Notes: a model not told the origin generated them from the letters alone. A stretch of 38,276 bases of DNA from CAWGCA01 sp963820955 (GCA_963820955.1 CAWGCA010000055.1:1-38276); one strand, 5' to 3'. Shown: positions 27,050 through 35,881, counted from the first letter of the stretch. Program-made: numbers and translations.

Positions 27050-28662
27050 AGCAACCGCTTGTAGAGCACAGCCGTTCGGGCTATCTGCTACTGGTGCTGC
27101 ATGCACATCTGCCATTCGTTCGTCATCCAGAGTTTGAAAGCTTTCTCGAGGAGCAGTGGTTATTTGAAGCAATAACAGAATGTTACATACCATTACTTAA
27201 GTGTTTTGATAGATTGTTATCGGACCTTATCCCGTTCCGCCTTACCCTTTCGCTCTCTCCCACACTGGTCGCCATGTTGCAGGATGCTGTGTTGCAGCAA
27301 CGTTACCTGGAACATATGGACCGATTGATTCGGCTCAGTGAGCGGGAGATCGTCCGCACCCGGAGCGATCCCCAGCTTCGTCCCCTGTCCCGAATGTACC
27401 AGCAACTGTTCTCCGAAGCGGTGGCACTATTTGAGGCATACGACGGCGATCTGATAAAAGGTTTTCGCCGATTTCAAAAGGCCGGTGTGCTGGAATTGAT
27501 CACCTGCGGTGCCACCCATGGCTACCTGCCGCTGCTGCGGGACAATCCGGGTGCAGTGCGCGCTCAGGTTGAGCTGGCGGCACAGGCCCATGAACGGGTC
27601 TTCGGCAATCCGGCTTCAGGCATCTGGCTGCCAGAGTGTGGCTATTTCCCCGGCTTGGAGGAGTGGCTCCGGGTGGCGGGTTTTCGTTTTTTTATGGTCG
27701 ATACCCATGGTATCCAGAATGCCGACGTGATGCCCCGACACGGCGTCTACGCGCCGCTTGTCTGCCCCAACGGGGTGGCTGCATTCGGTCGTGATCCGGC
27801 ATCGTCGCGCCAGGTTTGGAGTGCCCTGGAGGGATATCCAGGAGATCCGTTCTACCGGGAGTTTCATCGGGATATCGGATTCGATCTGGGTCCGGATGCC
27901 CTTGCGCCTCTGCTGCCCGCGGGGGCGGCGCGTTTTCCCAGCGGTATCAAATACCACCGTATCACCGGGCGCGGAGAAGAGTCCAAACAGCCCTATCAAC
28001 CGCACAAGGCATGCGAGCGGATCGACTGCCATGCAGCACATTTCCTGCGTCAGAGGCAGCAACAGGGGGTCGGTCTGACCGCGCAAATGGATCGACCGGC
28101 GCTGATCCTGTCACCCTACGACGCCGAGCTGTTCGGACACTGGTGGTTTGAAGGACCCCTTTGGCTGGAGAGTCTGATCCGCAAGGTCCATGCCCAGGAG
28201 CAGATAGAGCTGCTCACCCCTTCGGATTATCTGCAGCGTCACCCGCTGTTGCAGCGGGGTACGCCATCGGCCTCCAGCTGGGGCGAACAGGGATACAGCA
28301 GTTACTGGCTGAACGAGCGCAATGCCTGGATCTATCCCCATCTGCATCAGGCGGCCCGACGGATGCATACCCTGGCAGCGAAACACCTGGAGGAACCGGG
28401 TGGCAGCCTGATCCATCGCGCCCTGTCTCAGGCAGCACGTTCACTGTTGCTGGCACAGGCCTCGGACTGGGCCTTCATCATGAAGGCCCAGACTACGGTG
28501 GAGTATGCTGAGCGTCGGATACGCGAGCAGCTCTCCCGTTTCCACTATCTTGATCAGGCAGTGAGCAATGGTGATATCGACGAGCGAAAATTAAGGGGGC
28601 TGGAATTGATGGACAATATTTTTCCCGAACTCGATTTTCGGGTATTTCTGGATCCGTCGTGA
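27046..28662 (+). CDS. GH57 1,4-alpha-glucan branching-type enzyme
   Basis: This 538-aa protein belongs to the GH57 branching-enzyme group. LLLVLHAHLPFVRHPEF starts the barrel, with the HAH pair at 19-21. GIWLPECGY holds the nucleophile Glu197, and SPYDAELFGHWWFEGPLWL the acid/base Asp359. The C-terminal helical part (about 410-530) carries QTTVEYAERRIREQLSRFH, usual for this group. It forms alpha-1,6 branches, a second branching activity besides GlgB. Start: a TTG that overlaps the DUF4912 stop by three bases, preceded by GGAGAG; no ATG in frame fits better. It is the last gene of the operon. Confidence 0.9.
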   Translation: MKQPLVEHSRSGYLLLVLHAHLPFVRHPEFESFLEEQWLFEAITECYIPLLKCFDRLLSDLIPFRLTLSLSPTLVAMLQDAVLQQRYLEHMDRLIRLSEREIVRTRSDPQLRPLSRMYQQLFSEAVALFEAYDGDLIKGFRRFQKAGVLELITCGATHGYLPLLRDNPGAVRAQVELAAQAHERVFGNPASGIWLPECGYFPGLEEWLRVAGFRFFMVDTHGIQNADVMPRHGVYAPLVCPNGVAAFGRDPASSRQVWSALEGYPGDPFYREFHRDIGFDLGPDALAPLLPAGAARFPSGIKYHRITGRGEESKQPYQPHKACERIDCHAAHFLRQRQQQGVGLTAQMDRPALILSPYDAELFGHWWFEGPLWLESLIRKVHAQEQIELLTPSDYLQRHPLLQRGTPSASSWGEQGYSSYWLNERNAWIYPHLHQAARRMHTLAAKHLEEPGGSLIHRALSQAARSLLLAQASDWAFIMKAQTTVEYAERRIREQLSRFHYLDQAVSNGDIDERKLRGLELMDNIFPELDFRVFLDPS

Positions 28663-28702
28663 ACGCCGACGAGAGATTTGGAACAGTTGTCGCGGCCGCT
28701 GC

Positions 28703-30160
28703 TCAAGTCAGCAGTGACTGGTAAAGCGCCAGGTATTGTGCCGCGCTCTGAGCCCAGCTGAAGTCCCGCTGCATTCCTGTAGTTTGAAGTTTGCGCCAGG
28801 TTTTCCGGTCCTGGAACAGGATCAGGGCGCGCAGCACGCAGGCCAGCAACTCGGCCTCGTTGGCACCGGTAAACACAAAGCCGGTGGCTGTTCCATCGGC
28901 CAGGGTGCTTGGGGTGGCATCCACCACGGAATCCGCCAGGCCGCCGGTATGGCGAACCACCGGGGGAGTACCATAGAGCATGCTGTACATCTGGTTCAGC
29001 CCGCAGGGTTCGAAGCGCGACGGCATGAGAAAGATATCGGCCCCTGCTTCGACCAGGTGGGCCAGTTCTTCGTCGTAGCCGATGTGAATTCCGACCCGGC
29101 CGGGTTGTTCCCGGGGCAGGCACTGCAGTTCCGACTCAAAGGTATTGTCACCGCTTCCGAGCACCGCCAGTTGTACCGGCTGGGCCAACAATTGATCGGC
29201 TATCGCCAATACCAGGTCAATTCCCTTCTGCCTGGTGAGCCGGCTGACGATGCCGAGTAGGGGCACATCCGGATTCGGTTCCAGTCCAAAGCGCTGCTGT
29301 AAGGTGAGCTTGTTGGCCGCTTTGCCCTGCATATTTGTGCTGCTGTACGCGGCGGTCAGAAAAGGATCGTTTTTCGGATTCCAGTGAGCTGTATCCACGC
29401 CGTTGAGTATTCCGCTCAGCTGGTCGCTGCGCTGGGCCAGGAGGCCCTCCAGGCCATAGCCGAATTCCGAGGTCTGGATCTCTTCGGCGTAGGTGGGGCT
29501 GACGGCGGTGATGTGATCGGCGTAGTAGAGCCCCGCCTTGAGAAAGGAGAACTGCCCGTGGAACTCCAGACCCTGCATCCCGAAACTTGATTTAGGCAGA
29601 TCGAGGTGAGTCAGCAGGCGAGGGGGGAAGTTACCCTGAAAGGCCATATTATGGACGGTGATCAAGGTGCGCATCCGGTTGCCGGGGGTATGGGCCAGAT
29701 AGGCGGGGGTGAGGCCGGTCTGCCAGTCATTGCAGTGGGTGATTTGCGGTTCCCAGTCGAATAGTTCGGCATTGGTGCCGAACATGGCCGCCGCCCGCGA
29801 CAGGACTGCAAATCGAAAGGCGTTATCTGCCCAGTCCTTGCCTGTTTCGTCCACATAGGGCCCGCTGCGGTGGTACAGGGATGGTGCGTCGATGAGATAA
29901 ACCGGGGTGTTTCCATCCGGCATCAGCCCACGGAACAGTTGTACCTCCAGCATATCCGCCAGCACCAGCAAGGGAGTGCCGAGCGGTTGCGCATCGACTG
30001 TTTCAATCAGGCCTGGATAGGCGGGCAACAGCAGGCGTGCATCGACACCAGCCTCTCTCAGGGCGGAGGGGAGGGCACCTCCCACATCCCCCAATCCACC
30101 TGTCTTGATCAGTGGATGGGCTTCGGGGGTAACAAAAAGAACACGCAAGTCATTGGACAT
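28703..30160 (-). CDS. glgA: Glycogen synthase, GT5 (second copy, classical GlgA)
   Basis: The 485-aa enzyme has LFVTPEAHPLIKTGGLGDVGGAL, the classical GlgA ADP-glucose-binding region with Lys19. HCNDWQTGLTPAYLA, GVDTAHWNP, GIVSRLTRQKGIDL and PSRFEPCGLNQMYSMLYG follow. This is the form typical of proteobacterial ADP-glucose-dependent glycogen synthase. It stands alone, convergent with the plus operon and divergent from the mutarotase-like gene. A TCTGGT-TTG-ACCAGA dyad lies about 50 bp before the start and could be an operator. Confidence 0.95.
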   Translation of the reverse strand: MSNDLRVLFVTPEAHPLIKTGGLGDVGGALPSALREAGVDARLLLPAYPGLIETVDAQPLGTPLLVLADMLEVQLFRGLMPDGNTPVYLIDAPSLYHRSGPYVDETGKDWADNAFRFAVLSRAAAMFGTNAELFDWEPQITHCNDWQTGLTPAYLAHTPGNRMRTLITVHNMAFQGNFPPRLLTHLDLPKSSFGMQGLEFHGQFSFLKAGLYYADHITAVSPTYAEEIQTSEFGYGLEGLLAQRSDQLSGILNGVDTAHWNPKNDPFLTAAYSSTNMQGKAANKLTLQQRFGLEPNPDVPLLGIVSRLTRQKGIDLVLAIADQLLAQPVQLAVLGSGDNTFESELQCLPREQPGRVGIHIGYDEELAHLVEAGADIFLMPSRFEPCGLNQMYSMLYGTPPVVRHTGGLADSVVDATPSTLADGTATGFVFTGANEAELLACVLRALILFQDRKTWRKLQTTGMQRDFSWAQSAAQYLALYQSLLT

Positions 30161-30208
30161 GAAAACTACCTAAAAGTCGAAACCGCTTCGTCTCCAGTAT
30201 TGGTTCAT

Positions 30209-30223
30209 TCTGGTTTGACCAGA
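30209..30223. promoter_or_regulatory. Possible operator between glgA and the mutarotase-like gene
   Basis: TCTGGTTTGACCAGA is a perfect 6-bp inverted repeat with a 3-base centre, placed 49-63 bases before the glgA start on the minus strand. No known regulator is assigned. A run of ten A (about 30324-30333) lies further into the same intergenic region. Confidence 0.3.
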
Positions 30224-30406
30224 GTCAGCCCGCTCCCTTTTTTTACCGATCCATCGCAGAAGATCTTTGGGATCGGAAACCTGGCTGGAGTATTACGCAA
30301 ATGTAGAAAAATATCCTACGGGAAAAAAAAAACACTTCAAATGGCCTGGATCAATCTACAGCCACTGTACAATATGCCTATTCCGCGAAGGTGTCAGGTT
30401 GAAATC

Positions 30407-31318
30407 ATGAGTCCGGATGAAATTGCTGCGTTGAATGCGCGCTACGCTATTCCTGGAGAGCTCGTTTTCAGGCAGGACGACAGTGGGCTGGCTGTGGTGG
30501 AGGTGACCAGCCGAGGCGTCTGTGCAAGTATCTTTTTGCAGGGAGGTCAGCTGACCAGCTGGGTGCCGGCAGGAGGGCAACCGGTGATCTGGCTCTCACC
30601 TGCTGCCAGGTTTGCGGCCGGTAAATCGATCCGGGGAGGGGTCCCGGTATGCTGGCCCTGGTTCGGGCCTCATGCTGCCGATGCTGCCTTTCCGGCCCAT
30701 GGTTTTGTTCGCACGCTGCCTTGGCAGATGGTCGCAACTAAGTCGTTGGAGGAGGGGGGCGTCCGCCTTTGGCTGCAGCTGCCACAGAGCGATCAGCCCC
30801 GGCAGCTATGGCCTCATTCGTCACAGCTCGAGCTCCGCTTTACCATCGGCAGGACCCTTGATATAGAGCTCCTGACTCGCAATACCGGCACCGCTTCCTT
30901 CACCATCGGGGAGGCCCTGCATAGCTATTTTTTTGTGAGCGATGTTCGTTGTATAACGCTCCATGGTCTAGATGGCTGCGTCTACCTGGACAAAGTGGAA
31001 CAGGGCAGGCGCAGGCAATCTTCGGAGCCAGTGACGATCAGTGCTGAGACAGACCGAGTCTATCTGGCGACGACCGCCGATTGTGTAATCGATGACCCGG
31101 GTCTGGAGCGCCGTATTCGGATCAGCAAAAGGGGCAGCAGTTCGACTGTGGTGTGGAATCCCTGGGCCGAAAAGGCCGCCCGGCTGGGGGATATGGGGGA
31201 GGACGGTTACTTGAACATGCTGTGCGTGGAAAGTGGCAACGCGGCAGACGATGTGGTGATCATCGAGCCGGGTAGCGAACACCGGCTTTGGGTGCGATAC
31301 CAGGTGGAAACCACCTGA
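30407..31318 (+). CDS. yeaD: D-hexose-6-phosphate mutarotase-like protein (YeaD family)
   Basis: This is a 303-aa protein of the galactose-mutarotase fold. FLQGGQLTSWVPAGGQPVIWLS, SIRGGVPVCWPWFGPH, FPAHGFVRTLPW and EALHSYFFVSDV are typical of the YeaD group, which interconverts anomers of glucose-6-phosphate. The frame is open much further upstream, but the upstream part lies inside the divergent glgA gene; the ATG at 30407 is the first that gives the usual N-terminus. The role next to glycogen synthase is plausible: supply of hexose-6-phosphate anomers for glucan synthesis or use. A TACAAT hexamer at 30367-30372 may be part of the promoter. Confidence 0.85.
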   Translation: MSPDEIAALNARYAIPGELVFRQDDSGLAVVEVTSRGVCASIFLQGGQLTSWVPAGGQPVIWLSPAARFAAGKSIRGGVPVCWPWFGPHAADAAFPAHGFVRTLPWQMVATKSLEEGGVRLWLQLPQSDQPRQLWPHSSQLELRFTIGRTLDIELLTRNTGTASFTIGEALHSYFFVSDVRCITLHGLDGCVYLDKVEQGRRRQSSEPVTISAETDRVYLATTADCVIDDPGLERRIRISKRGSSSTVVWNPWAEKAARLGDMGEDGYLNMLCVESGNAADDVVIIEPGSEHRLWVRYQVETT

Positions 31319-31327
31319 TGAAGGTAA

Positions 31328-32107
31328 TTACCGGGTTTGGCGCTCCATCTCCTGATAGCGGACCTTTCGGGCATCCAGTCCCTGGCGCAGGGTCTGAACG
31401 GCGGCTTCGATATCGCCGCTGCCCCGAAAGCCAAGCTCGATGAATGGGGTGTCGCCCAGATGGGGCAGGCTGTAGAGCTTCAGTCCCTCAAAACGCTCAA
31501 ACAGCTCTTCCATCAGGGGTACAAGTAGGCTTTCCGGAACATCCATTACCCTCAGGGACGCCTCCTGCAAGGGACCACCAGATCGCTCGAAGTGATTGTC
31601 CAGCACCCATTCCGCCATCGGCCAGGCCATCTGCGGAAAACCGGGCAGAAAGAAATGGCGGCGCAGACTGAAGCCTGGGATGCCGTTGAACGGATTAGGG
31701 ATCAACTCGCACTCTGCGGGTAGATCCGCCATATGGATGCGTGTCGGGTAGGCCTCCGCCCCGAATCGCTGTTCGATCAGGGCGGCGGCTTCCGGGTGTC
31801 GCTGCAGTTCTCTGTTCGCAGCGGCAGCGGCACAGGCGCGTGTATGGTCGTCGGGGGTGGCGCCAATGCCCCCGCAGACAAACACCGGCAGCTCTTCCTG
31901 CATGGAAAAGCGCAACTGGGTCGTTAACGTCTCTGGTCTGTCCGGCACCAGCCAGAATCGGATCAGGGAGAAATTTCGTCCTCCGAGCAGCCGTCGAAAG
32001 TGATCAAAATGACGATCCTCCCTGCTGCCGAAAAGGATCTCGTCGCCAATCACTATGAGTCCGAACTCGCTGGCGTGAGTTTGTGCATCCGGCATTTGGG
32101 TTTCCAT
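31328..32107 (-). CDS. CinA-like molybdopterin-binding-domain (MoCF) protein
   Basis: This 259-aa protein (255 aa from the ATG at 32095) has GLIVIGDEILFGSREDRHFD, FVCGGIGATPDDHTR and PGFPQMAWPM, the motifs of the MoaB/MogA/CinA-N fold. It lacks the C-terminal pyridine-nucleotide deamidase domain of full CinA. The C-terminal third (SLPHLGDTPFIELGFRGSGD) is the usual partner of this short form. The role is not firmly known. It is convergent with the mutarotase-like gene (9 bp apart). No ribosome site precedes either ATG. Confidence 0.75.
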   Translation of the reverse strand: METQMPDAQTHASEFGLIVIGDEILFGSREDRHFDHFRRLLGGRNFSLIRFWLVPDRPETLTTQLRFSMQEELPVFVCGGIGATPDDHTRACAAAAANRELQRHPEAAALIEQRFGAEAYPTRIHMADLPAECELIPNPFNGIPGFSLRRHFFLPGFPQMAWPMAEWVLDNHFERSGGPLQEASLRVMDVPESLLVPLMEELFERFEGLKLYSLPHLGDTPFIELGFRGSGDIEAAVQTLRQGLDARKVRYQEMERQTR

Positions 32108-32549
32108 GGAGTGGGAGGTGGAAAAAGGTATCAGTTATCGGCAGTGCTTTTTTAACCGATATTCGAGTGAGAAGAAAGTCTGGTCGATGCTATTCATCGC
32201 CAGTGCCGAACATGCCGCAACCCGGCAGGGGATAGACATTTTCGGTTTGAGGGCCCCTCGAAAAATTCGATGTGCCGTTATGGTGCAGCGACGCACCACT
32301 GTTGTCGTGCGCATAAGCGCATGAAAATGAAGGCGGCCGGGAATCGTGTTTCTCGAAGTATCCTTGAGTCGGGAAGGCGATCTTCCTGGATACTTATTCG
32401 AGGCAGGATTGATGTAAAATCTGATCGGGGTGTTTACAGCTGATCTCCTGTGCGGCATTGGTTCGGATTGCGGTGAGCCCGCTGTACCAGAAGGTGAATC
32501 CTATGCAAGAGATCTCACGCACTCCGCCCGCTGGGGGAGATTGGGGCTG
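32108..32549. other. Intergenic DNA with hairpin repeat, no gene seen
   Basis: This 442-base region between the divergent CinA-like and 63-aa genes holds repeat copy B and a further stem-loop. In it AAGTATCC (32356-32363) pairs with GGATACTT (32388-32395), and GGAAG/CTTCC pairs inside. Open frames crossing it have no ribosome site. Confidence 0.5.
32256..32330. repeat. Hairpin-rich dispersed repeat, copy B
   Basis: This copy has the same order of dyads as the copy at 15887: TCGAAAAATTCGA (32258-32270), TGGTGC/GCACCA (32281-32298) and TGCGC-ATAA-GCGCA (32308-32321), ending TGAAAATGA. Stem positions are better kept than the linker bases, though the outer TTTTC/GAAAA arm of the third hairpin is broken here. 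Confidence 0.75.
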
Positions 32550-32741
32550 ATGAACGGCGTTGACCCTTACGCCTATATGCAGAGACTCTCGGGTCGACTA
32601 GACTCCCTGGACGATCGAAAGGAGATTGAGCGTGCCCTGGATGACCTCGAATACCTGTTTGAAGTGATGGACCCGGAACTGCAGGGTTATGCCGACGATC
32701 TCATTGAACAGTTGCGGATAAAACTCAAGGCCTGTCGTTAA
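32550..32741 (+). CDS. Small acidic helical protein upstream of hemH, hypothetical
   Basis: This is a 63-aa protein. The frame opens at 32430, but the ATG at 32550 follows GGGGGAG at suitable spacing and begins the part that looks like a protein (MNGVDPYAYMQRLSGRLDSL). It is mostly alpha-helical and acidic (ERALDDLEYLFEVMDPELQG). The function is unknown. The ferrochelatase start is 28 bp further, so the two are probably transcribed together. Confidence 0.65.
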   Translation: MNGVDPYAYMQRLSGRLDSLDDRKEIERALDDLEYLFEVMDPELQGYADDLIEQLRIKLKACR

Positions 32742-32769
32742 TCGCAACATAACCGGGGATATAAGAAAT

Positions 32770-33870
32770 TTGAAAACGAATCCGACGCTCGATTTCGATC
32801 ACGCTAGCGGGCAAAGCACCGGTGTTCTGCTGGTCAACCTGGGGACACCTGACTCATCATCTACCTCGGATGTGCGCCGTTATCTCAAGGAGTTTCTCTG
32901 GGATCCGCGGGTAGTGGAGATGTCCAGGCCGCTCTGGTGGCTGGTGCTGAACCTGATCATCCTCAATACCCGGCCGCGGCGCTCGGCCGCCGCCTATGCA
33001 AAGGTCTGGACCGACCAGGGTTCGCCGCTGCTGGTCATTTCAAAACAGCAGCAGAAGGCGGTTCAGGCCAGGCTGGAGCAGAGCCACCCCGGCCAGTTCA
33101 AGGTCGGGCTGGCCATGCGTTACGGAAATCCCTCGGTTGCCGACGGCCTGGCAGAAATGAACAAGGCGGGAGTCCGAAGGTTGCTGATACTGCCGCTGTA
33201 TCCCCAGTATTCGGCAACCACCACCGCTTCGGTCTTTGATGCGGTGACTGCCGAAATGAGCCGCTGGCGCTGGCTCCCCGAGGCCCGCTTCGTTAATCAC
33301 TACCATGACCATCCCGGCTACATAGACGCGCTGGCGGAAAGCGTTCAATGCTACTGGGCTGAACACGGCAGACCGGACAAATTGATCCTTTCCTTTCATG
33401 GTATCCCCCAGGAGTACTTTCTGGCGGGCGACCCCTATTACTGCGAATGCCAGAAGACGGGGCGGCTGCTGGCGGACGCGCTTGAACTGTCCCCCCAGCA
33501 GTGGCAGCTTACCTTCCAGTCGCGGCTCGGCCCCAAGCAGTGGCTGCAGCCTTACACTGATCAGACCCTCGAACAACTGGCAAAGGGAGGGGTAAAAAAG
33601 GTACAGGTGATTTGCCCAGGGTTCAGTGCCGACTGCCTGGAAACCCTGGAGGAGATATCAATGGAAAATCGGGATGTGTTTCTACAGGCCGGTGGTAGCT
33701 CCTATGGTTATATTCCCTGCCTGAACCAGGAGCCACGGCATATAGAGGCACTTTCGGATCTGGTGATAGCGCATACCCAGGGCTGGCTGAAGACCCGGAC
33801 CGAGGATGAACTGCGGCGGGAACTCAGTGAAAGAAAGGCCCGTGCCCTGGAGATGGGGGCGAAGACCTGA
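32770..33870 (+). CDS. hemH: Ferrochelatase
   Basis: This 366-aa enzyme inserts ferrous iron into protoporphyrin IX, the last step of heme synthesis. GVLLVNLGTPDSSSTSDVRRYLKEFLWDPRVV, PLYPQYSATTTASVFD, SFHGIPQEYFLAGDPYYCEC (active-site His) and PGFSADCLETLEEI are the family blocks. The start is a TTG at 32770 after GGGGATATAAGAAAT; no in-frame ATG precedes the conserved N-terminus. The length is normal for the family. Confidence 0.95.
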   Translation: MKTNPTLDFDHASGQSTGVLLVNLGTPDSSSTSDVRRYLKEFLWDPRVVEMSRPLWWLVLNLIILNTRPRRSAAAYAKVWTDQGSPLLVISKQQQKAVQARLEQSHPGQFKVGLAMRYGNPSVADGLAEMNKAGVRRLLILPLYPQYSATTTASVFDAVTAEMSRWRWLPEARFVNHYHDHPGYIDALAESVQCYWAEHGRPDKLILSFHGIPQEYFLAGDPYYCECQKTGRLLADALELSPQQWQLTFQSRLGPKQWLQPYTDQTLEQLAKGGVKKVQVICPGFSADCLETLEEISMENRDVFLQAGGSSYGYIPCLNQEPRHIEALSDLVIAHTQGWLKTRTEDELRRELSERKARALEMGAKT

Positions 33871-33929
33871 CAGTCGCCGAATCAAGCAATCCGCTGAGGT
33901 CTTAACGGGCCCTAAGAGATTTGTAAGCG

Positions 33930-34733
33930 ATGTTTACAGACCTGCATTCAGTTGAAGAAATCATCAAAGCCACCGCTCGGCAAGAGTTGCAGCCACGGTT
34001 TGCCAAGGTCAAGCGGGGCATCAAACAGGACGGGAGTTTCGTGACCGAGGCGGATCTGTCGGCCCAGGCGCGAATCGCGTCCGAGCTTAAGCGGCAATGG
34101 CCCGATATCGCCTTTCTGGGCGAAGAGATGCCAGCCGAAGAACAGGCCCGTTTGCTGCAATCCGATCGACCCGTCTGGTGTCTGGATCCCCTGGATGGCA
34201 CCAGCAACTTCGCCTCCGGCGTTCCCTATTTTTGCGTCTCCCTGGCACTCCTTACACGGGGAGAAGTCACGCTGGGCATCGTTTACGATCCCAATCGCGA
34301 TGAAATTTTCACTGCCCAGAAGGGGCAAGGTGCCTACTTCAACGGTGTTGCCTTGAAGCTGTCTGACAGTGGATTGTCGCTGCCGCAGTCCACCGCACTG
34401 ATCGATCTAAAGCGGCTGCCCGCGCCGCTGGCGGTGCGTCTGGTTTCGGAAGCGCCTTACGCCTCCCAGCGCAGTTTCGGCTCAGTGGCACTCGACTGGT
34501 GCTGGCTGGCCGCCGGCCGCGTCCATCTCTATCTGCATGGTCGCTCCAATATCTGGGACTATGCCGCGGGGAATCTGATATTTCTCGAAGGCGGTGGCTA
34601 TGCCTCAACCCTGGAGGGGGACACGGTATTTCTGAACGAACTCCAGCCTCGGTCCTGCGTCGGTGCCATCGACAGCCGGCTGTTTACCGCATGGACAAAC
34701 TGGCTGGGTATAGATAGGGCGAATTCAGGCTGA
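33930..34733 (+). CDS. Inositol monophosphatase family phosphatase
   Basis: This 267-aa Mg-dependent phosphatase has FVTEADLSAQ, FLGEEMP, WCLDPLDGTSNFASGVP and, near residue 205, NIWDYAAG, which are the metal- and substrate-binding motifs of the IMPase/HisN/CysQ family. Substrates in this family include inositol phosphates, histidinol phosphate and PAP; this member cannot be assigned. The gene follows hemH by 59 bp and ends convergent with the small membrane protein gene. Confidence 0.88.
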   Translation: MFTDLHSVEEIIKATARQELQPRFAKVKRGIKQDGSFVTEADLSAQARIASELKRQWPDIAFLGEEMPAEEQARLLQSDRPVWCLDPLDGTSNFASGVPYFCVSLALLTRGEVTLGIVYDPNRDEIFTAQKGQGAYFNGVALKLSDSGLSLPQSTALIDLKRLPAPLAVRLVSEAPYASQRSFGSVALDWCWLAAGRVHLYLHGRSNIWDYAAGNLIFLEGGGYASTLEGDTVFLNELQPRSCVGAIDSRLFTAWTNWLGIDRANSG

Positions 34734-34756
34734 AGCGGTCAGTTCTGTTATCGGAT

Positions 34757-35110
34757 TCAGATAAGCAGAAAAAACGCCACTGCGGCTGCCGCGACCAGAC
34801 TGATGGTGGTCGGCATGGTCACCAGCATCGTGCCTGCCACCAGCATCAGGTAGGCGGTCTCGACCACCAATATCAGCATGGCAACACCCAGGCCTCGCTG
34901 GGCGCTCATCCAGCGGGTGATGCTGGTGAGTGAAATGAAAGCCAGACCCAATAAAGCAGCGCCCATCATGCCGGCCAGTGCATGATTAACCGGCTCACTG
35001 CTGAACATGGCAGCGACCAGATTGGGGTCTATTATAAGGACCAGACCCCAGAGGGTCAGCATTATAATGGACAAACCAAGCGCAAAATTTTGAAAGATAT
35101 CTTTCGGCAT
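34757..35110 (-). CDS. Four-helix small membrane protein, hypothetical
   Basis: This 117-aa protein runs from the ATG at 35110 (a TTG at 35146 would add 12 basic residues). Four hydrophobic stretches (about 10-28, 43-62, 75-93, 97-115) point to an integral membrane protein. I recognise no family. AAAAGG lies 6 bases before this ATG, a fair ribosome site. It is convergent with the phosphatase gene. Confidence 0.65.
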   Translation of the reverse strand: MPKDIFQNFALGLSIIMLTLWGLVLIIDPNLVAAMFSSEPVNHALAGMMGAALLGLAFISLTSITRWMSAQRGLGVAMLILVVETAYLMLVAGTMLVTMPTTISLVAAAAVAFFLLI

Positions 35111-35463
35111 GCTCGACCTTTTCTTCGTTATCGAGGGAACTGCCAACAGTCTAGTCTGCTGCGGCAGTTCTTACTTCTGTTACGGATCAGCGGTAATGTG
35201 AACCCGGATCGCCCAAGGGCAGCCAGCAGTATATTCCCTCCCGCGCCTAACCTTTAGAGAGCAAGATCCGTTAACAGGCCCTCGGCGCGATTGGCTGCCC
35301 GCGCCCAATTTACCACTGCTGCAGCAATAGGCAAAGGGTTGGGCGCAATAGCAAGCTAACGAAGGAATATTAGGAACCTGCGTTGTGAGGCAATACTCCA
35401 TTTCTTTCGTTGCAGTATGCGCTCGGCTCTCACAACGATCAGGTTTGTTATAGGTTGCTTGGC
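35111..35463. other. Intergenic region with overlapping inverted repeats
   Basis: No gene is seen in these 353 bases. GGCGCG (35284-35289) can pair with CGCGCC (35300-35305), while GCGCCCAA (35301-35308) can instead pair with TTGGGCGC (35339-35346), so two stems exclude each other. Further on, CGTTGTGAG (35381-35389) pairs with CTCACAACG (35429-35437), with ATACT/AGTAT inside. The last stem lies 27 bases after the csrA stop and could end its transcript, though no clear U run follows. Confidence 0.5.
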
Positions 35464-35637
35464 TTACTCACCCTGTTCCGCCTGGATTCGCTGATAGATT
35501 TCCTCTCTGTGTACGGACACTTCCTCAGGTGCTTTGATTCCAATACGCACCTGATGTCCCTTAACGCTCAGGACTGTGACTTCGATATCGTCATTGATAC
35601 AGATAGTTTCACCGCACCTGCGGGTAAGAATCAACAT
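35464..35637 (-). CDS. csrA: Carbon storage regulator CsrA
   Basis: This 57-aa protein starts MLILTRRCGETICINDDIEV and continues with VKGHQVRIGIKAPEEVSVHR, which is the complete CsrA/RsmA fold with the RNA-binding R44 region. It binds GGA motifs in mRNA leaders and, in enterobacteria, represses glycogen synthesis genes. An excellent ribosome site, AAGGAGAA, lies 8 bases before the ATG. It is the second gene after the 57-aa hypothetical on the same strand, about 70 bp apart. Given the large glucan island in the window, a control link is possible but not shown. Confidence 0.95.
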   Translation of the reverse strand: MLILTRRCGETICINDDIEVTVLSVKGHQVRIGIKAPEEVSVHREEIYQRIQAEQGE

Positions 35638-35707
35638 GATTCGTTCTCCTTAGTTAAATGGCTCTTCAGCGTTCACTCGCTGGAAGCTGCCAGGCCACTA
35701 CTCGGTA

Positions 35708-35881
35708 TTAGATCTCTTCCCGAAACGATTCGTTCCGATAAGACGCCAGTTTCTGTTCCGCATATGCCAGCGCCTCCCGTGCTCTGGGGGGCACGCATCC
35801 GCCCCCCTTCTTTTCCCGTTCCGCGATAAACCAACGCCAGAACTCGACTTCATCCTTTATTTGTTTTTCCAGGGCTAACAT
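35708..35881 (-). CDS. Small hypothetical protein upstream of csrA
   Basis: A 57-aa protein, MLALEKQIKDEVEFWRWFIA, then a Gly-rich turn (KKGGGCVPP) and a second helix (REALAYAEQKLASYR). The two-helix form and the EFWRWFI motif look protein-like rather than random. The function is unknown. No clear ribosome site is seen. It may share a promoter with csrA in the region before the AraC-type gene. Confidence 0.6.
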   Translation of the reverse strand: MLALEKQIKDEVEFWRWFIAEREKKGGGCVPPRAREALAYAEQKLASYRNESFREEI

